Assembly: GCA_035582835.1 (NCBI GenBank)
Contig: JAYKAV010002792.1
Location: forward strand, 747,663-811,662
Source: Phoebastria nigripes
Taxonomy: Eukaryota; Chordata; Aves; Procellariiformes; Diomedeidae
Reading direction: 5' to 3'
DNA: 64,000 bases
The notes beneath the pieces are model-generated. The model searched no databases. It was not told where the DNA came from and saw only the letters and a program-made list of their open reading frames with translations. This document shows positions 58,987-64,000 of this stretch, piece by piece; positions within the stretch are counted from its first letter, which is position 1, and every line of letters starts with the position of its first letter. Both the position numbers and the translations under genes were made by a program.

Positions 58987-61900
58987 CTTGATAGCAGAGC
59001 TTTCTGTAGTTTATATGGTACATGTAAGTTATTTTATCCTAAGAAACTTGACTGTACATTTTTCTTATTACCCTGCACAGCATTTTTTTTCTAGGAATCC
59101 ATGTGTTTTTCATACCTGAAACTTGTACTTATGGTCAGTATTAGCAACATCATGGTTTAAGAGCATGCAACTATCTAACTTTGGAAAGCTCCCTCAATAA
59201 CATATGCTAAAACACTGAAAGCCACTATTAGTACCAATTTTATCCCTTGTTCACAGTATAGATACAGCAATGATTTGAAGGTCAAAAAGATAATCATCCT
59301 GAAAACGAGACTTTGGAAAGAGCATATATCTTCCTCAAGGGAAGCAAAAATCAAAATTTCTGAAACTAAAGAAAACATGAACACTCTGCAACAATTTCAG
59401 ATCTTACAAATAAACAGCAATGAATATACATTTAACTCTGGAAAGTTCTAGAGAAATCCTGGATCACAAAGGAAACTTTGTTAACTCTGTTCTCCAAGCA
59501 GAATTTTGCACTTAGTGAAATACAGAGGAAAACTCCCTTGACAGGTTTGACATTAGTTTGATTATAGTCAATATCATTTGCTTTCATGCTTTCTACAAAT
59601 ATCTGTGGACACCCCAGATAGGATCCCTTAAAAACCTTCCTAGAGTGAGAATTGTGGACTCCATTACCAGTGAGACAGTTCAGTCCCTCTGGAGTTAATA
59701 ACAACTACTATTCCCTTCTCTTAGTGTCTCTCCAAAGAAAGGCTCATCAGAATACACATTGCTGAATTTAGCAACACTGGCTATGTATGTGGGAACTCTA
59801 CTGAAATTTGAAGCCATTCCCAAAAGCAGAGCTAAAATTTGCCGATCTTGCCATTTGATTTGTCATGTACAAGCGACAACTAAGCTTCAATAGCCTCAGT
59901 TGCAAAAAGGACTAAAGACCTTGTGAAATTTATGTGGATTAAAGAATCACAACTTATATATATATCTAAGGCCTTACTGTCAGTCAGTCAGATTAAACTA
60001 TTGGTAATCTGATAAAGGAATTACATTAGTTCAGTTATAATGATACTAATATTTATAGTCCAAATGATCCAAATATTGCCAGCACTCAATAAAAACAGAC
60101 TGAAACCTGATATTCACAACCTTCCTAATATTTACCATTTCCCTGAGTCTTACACTCATCCTATAAACTACACCTGGAAAAATTGTCTGTTTTCAAAGAA
60201 TTTTTTACCCTCATTTTGGAAAAAAACATATAATTATTTTATCTTTTTTTAACCATTCTCTTCACTAAAAAATAAACGTGTTTAGTGGTGGTCTTATTAT
60301 TTTTTTTCTTGATTATTTCCTGATTGACTTGGCTTACCATAAAGATTTAAATACTCCACATACAAATTATTAAATAAAACAAGTCTCTTCTGAAATAAGG
60401 ACAAAGATACATATGATGGTATCTCAGGGCAATTGATGCTCAAATCTGGAATGAGACTATAAAAGTAATTCTTGGAATCCATATCATGGAGGAAGGACTG
60501 AAACAAACAAGTAAGTTGTGCACAAATGTTTCACTACACTTAGGTCCTACAGCAATTTTTTTTCCTTTTGATTATGTAAGTTTAAAAGGTAACCTGCAAG
60601 CTGCAGAAGAGCATTTTGATTTTTTGGCAGGTTCACTTCTGATCTGACAGTCATGATTGCAAATGTCTAATTGTTTTACTGTTCAAGTACCTTTCTCAGT
60701 CTTTCTTGCTCTATACAAATATTGTATTGTTAGAATATTCTTTTCTGGGCAAGAAGTCTCCAAGAAGATATTATACATGAGTTTATTTTAAGCATATTTC
60801 AGGAATAAGGAAAATTGTAATTTCATTTCCATTTCCACAGAACAAATAGTCCTTTGGGTATGGGAAACAGTATTTTAAGTTGGATAACAAGTTCTTATCA
60901 TCATGATTTTGAAAATAAAGGGATGTAAGGATGATAGTATCCCATTCCTATTACCTAGCAGGATTTGACTTTTTGTGAGATGGNATAGATATCTCATTTG
61001 CTCTATATCCATATAGGCCTACTTTTATCTTCTCCTTTTCATTGCTGAAAGTGAAAAAAACTTGAAGAAAGTGAATAAAATTTACAATAAAAATATTATA
61101 TCAGAATTTATTTTCCTAGCATTTTCAGAAAATGGAAGAATGATGAAAGAAATAGTTGATTTAAATGTCTTCTAAGTGGACTTCTAATTTGACTTTATGA
61201 CAGTCCGTATCAGTTATTCTTTACACTTACTGTGTAAAAATTATCATCAAACAGGCATTATAACCTCTCATATGAAACGTACCTGGAATCATAACATAAT
61301 TAAGGTTATATGTGTAGAATAATTTGGTGCTCCACCAAAGATACTAATCATAAAGAAAGAATAACTTATTTGATTTAAGCTGAATTTAAGATACTGTATC
61401 AAACAGAAATCTGTCAAGAAGGAAAGCCAACTTTTAAAAACATTTCTAAAACTTAAATTTGTATTTAATAAAGGTATAGGTAACTGTGCTGTAAAAGGTT
61501 TACCCGTTCATGACTGTTATGTGGATACATTCTTTATTCTAACTTAATAGGAAAATAAGGAATGACAGTCTTACGGAACTTTACTGGAAACAGGACACTA
61601 GCTCCCCTAATTTAAAAATAAGGAATTCATTTTCAAGAATTCAGAACAGCACAAGATATTACCTTATCAGCTGGAGATGCGTCCTACGTGGAGGAGTGAA
61701 GATATTATTTGGTCAGCTGGAGAGAGCTAGGAGCTTAAAAACAAAAAAATTAAAAGCAGGGTAGACACAGACAGATAGTCTCAGGATAGAAAAGACTGTT
61801 ATGATTGTTTTCTCTCACGGATAAAACACCTCCCCAATCTCAATTATATTTGCCATGTATATTGGTCACCACGTTGCATCTTGATTTTCCCTTGATTGAC

Positions 61901-62024
61901 TGTATAGACTGAAAGTATTAATCTCAGATGGCAGGGTTATATTTCCAGCAACAGAATAATTTGAGGACTTTTTCAATTCTTTTTTTATTCATACAAACTT
62001 CCTGAAGCTTGAACAGAAGACTCT
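58987..62024. other. Unique AT-rich non-coding DNA
   Basis: No gene or named transposon. An imperfect 46-bp-spaced duplication (AGATATTA..TCAGCTGGAGA) lies at 61654-61723. Confidence 0.55.
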
Positions 62025-62300
62025 GATATAATATTTGAGTATCAGCATAGCCAGTGCTGTGCATGGAAGCAAGGTCACATCACTGCTTCTGTTCTGCAAC
62101 TCCTTTTTGTATATCCAGGGATCATATCAACCTTGCTAGTCACAGGATTGCTCTGTGAGTTCATGTTGAGTTGACAATGATTTTCTGACTCATTGTCTTC
62201 CAAGACAAAATATTCTCTGTAGTAGGTGTAGCCTGTATTCTTTGTTTCCAAGCCCCAATTTGATTAGACTAGATTGTATTAAACCACTTTTTTTTTAGAT
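62025..62300 (-). mobile_element. Old CR1 ORF2 fragment, decayed
   Basis: The plus strand reads as antisense CR1 ORF2 in the segment after the RT core. Ordered landmarks are TTGAGTATCAGCATAGCCAG near 62034, TCACATCACTGCTTCTGTTC near 62075, TGTATATCCAGGGATCATAT near 62109, GTCACAGGATTGCTCTGTGA near 62139, GAGTTCATGTTGAGTTGACA near 62157, and GTAGCCTGTATTCTTTGTTT near 62230. These correspond to the older CR1 subfamilies of birds rather than to the 25 and 58 kb type. Many indels and substitutions; both ends are approximate and no tail is seen. Confidence 0.7.
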
Positions 62301-64000
62301 TTTTACTTTTGACGTGTGTTCATAAGAAGTAGAATGTGGAACAAAACAGCATGGGTAAGCTAAAACACAAAAGATTACAGAAAATGTATCATGCTTGAAG
62401 TACTTGTGGCACAAAAAAAGGTATTTTTCAAAAAAGTTTTATAATCTGAGGTACATAATGTGTACAGTAAAGATTATGGATTTTGAGAAAAAGAGAAAGG
62501 GAAAAGACAGGAGACAACATTACAAAAGTAATATTCTGTATTTTCTTTCTCTGGTTACATATATGGAAGAGGGATAAAAACCAAGGAGAAGGGAAAATGT
62601 TTATTTGACCAGCTGGCAATTGCAAGGAAACTTCATAGTTCTCTTTATAGAAGCTCCCTGTTGTCAATGTTGGCTTCATCACTCATTTCAGACATCTATC
62701 TTGAAAGATATGCTGTTAGTAATACTGAAATGATTCTGGCTGACCCTTCCCTATATTCTTCACCTTACTGAACAGTCTCCCATCCACCTCCCTTTGTTTC
62801 ATGTGGAAAAAAGTCCTTCCCACATAGTTGTTTACCTTGCATGCTCTGATCCCTCAAGACAGATTTTTAAAAATTTATTTTTATTTTTTTTATAAGGAGG
62901 GAAATGGTAGTGCTTAAACTGTGGTTTGAGACTGTCTTCTTCATTCTGTGTGAAGCTATTTGATTCTCTGTGAGGCTATTTAATGAAAAAAATAAAACAT
63001 TTAAATGTTTCCTGTCACATAGCATGAAGATCAATGTTATAGTTTGAGAATGAAATACTAGTCCATTCTAGTCTTTATTTGTTTCCTGTATTTGCAACAG
63101 TCTCAGTGCTACTCACACAACTAGTCATTCCTAACAACAATTATGTTCCTTGCCCCTTTAATCAGTAAAAGAATATATTCATTGTCTTCAATTTTTCCAT
63201 GCACTTACCTGCAGTACTCCATAGCCTGCATTCCACAANTTGAACTGGAATCCAGTTCTCAAAAGCATTTAAGCAAAGGATGATAGATAGCAAAATCATA
63301 GGAAACAAGTGTTTTCATTATGCATTTTTATTGTCATGGGTTGTTTGGCTATTTAAATGTAATGATGTTTCTTCTTCCTCAGTGGACAACCACAACATTT
63401 TACAGAGGAAAAATACCGCATTATAAATAGCAAAAAATAAACAATTGATTTTCTTAAAAATATCTGATTAAAGAATTGTTTGTGAAAATTTTTGATGTAG
63501 CTGTCAGGAAAATTTCCATAAAAAAACCAAGCACTCACCAAAATATCTGTAAACCACAAATGATTAAGTTACTTGAATCTAGTAATAACATAACTATTTT
63601 CATAACTAATTCTATAATGTTAGAAAAACTTTCTTTCTTTCTTAGCAAAATAAGTCAACTTTGTAGTGCTCATTTTAGTGTAGAAAATATGGTCAAAATA
63701 ACTAGTGGAACACAGTAAAAATAATACTTGTCTCTAATTCTAGAGATTTAATAAATTTTACTTTTGCTAATGTTGCTAAGAAAAAGCAACTATTCAAAAC
63801 TATCCTATATAACTTTCTGTCTAATGCATGACCTGCACATAATTGTCCAGTAATCCCTGATTGCAAGATTATTAGATAAAAGTGTGGTTTGTTTTTCAGA
63901 TCTTAGGTCAAAACTGCAGGGCTAACCATCATAGAAATCACCCTTTGACTTACAAAGAAAACAGATGCATTATGGCAGGCTTTGAGAAAAGGATAAATAT
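62301..64000. other. Unique AT-rich non-coding DNA
   Basis: No gene, RNA or transposon recognised. A 21-bp imperfect direct repeat (CTGTGTGAAGCTATTTGATT / CTGTGAGGCTATTTAATG) lies near 62946-62983. Frames up to 84 codons show no domain. Confidence 0.55.

Overview
This is AT-rich vertebrate nuclear DNA, almost certainly from a bird. The main evidence is four CR1 retrotransposon copies of avian type. Two end in the ATTCTATG-type tail, and all share the 3' end of CR1 ORF2. There are also two solo endogenous-retrovirus LTRs; one belongs to a family I recognise from many bird loci, whose tip reads TGTGGTGGGTTGACCCTGG. I found no host protein-coding exon, tRNA, rRNA or other RNA gene that I can defend. 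The window reads as a gene desert or the inside of a very long intron.

Layout. 1-18.1 kb is unique AT-rich DNA with a purine tract, a 21-bp minisatellite and TA/CA microsatellites. 18.1-18.9 kb is an 820-bp solo LTR, family sense on the minus strand. 22.1-23.4 kb is a heavily decayed antisense CR1/L3-type ORF2. 25.2-27.4 kb holds two CR1 copies lying tail to tail: a short young-looking one on plus and a 1.3-kb one on minus that includes part of the reverse transcriptase. Right beside the second lies a 46-bp sequence of unknown family, with a 42/46 match about 5 kb downstream. 32.5-46.7 kb is unique DNA with a conserved-enhancer-like block near 40.2-40.5 kb, rich in TAATTA, SOX-like and octamer-like words. 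46.76-48.05 kb is a 1,292-bp solo LTR with CCAAT and TATA boxes and an internal 41-bp tandem duplication. 50.6-50.9 kb is an older plus-strand CR1 scrap, and 52.0-52.2 kb a small CpG-dense patch. 58.0-59.0 kb is a third minus-strand CR1, and 62.0-62.3 kb another old antisense CR1 fragment.

Function. No genes are seen working together. The recognisable content is a layered record of retrotransposition: ancient CR1/L3 debris, middle-aged CR1, young CR1 and solo LTRs. It sits in DNA where the only plausible host function is regulatory (the 40 kb block, the 52 kb CpG patch, the LTR promoter). I found no strong evidence for a new biological system. The best leads are the 40 kb block and the unknown paired repeat. 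Family assignments rest on reading the sequence against remembered families, not on a database search.
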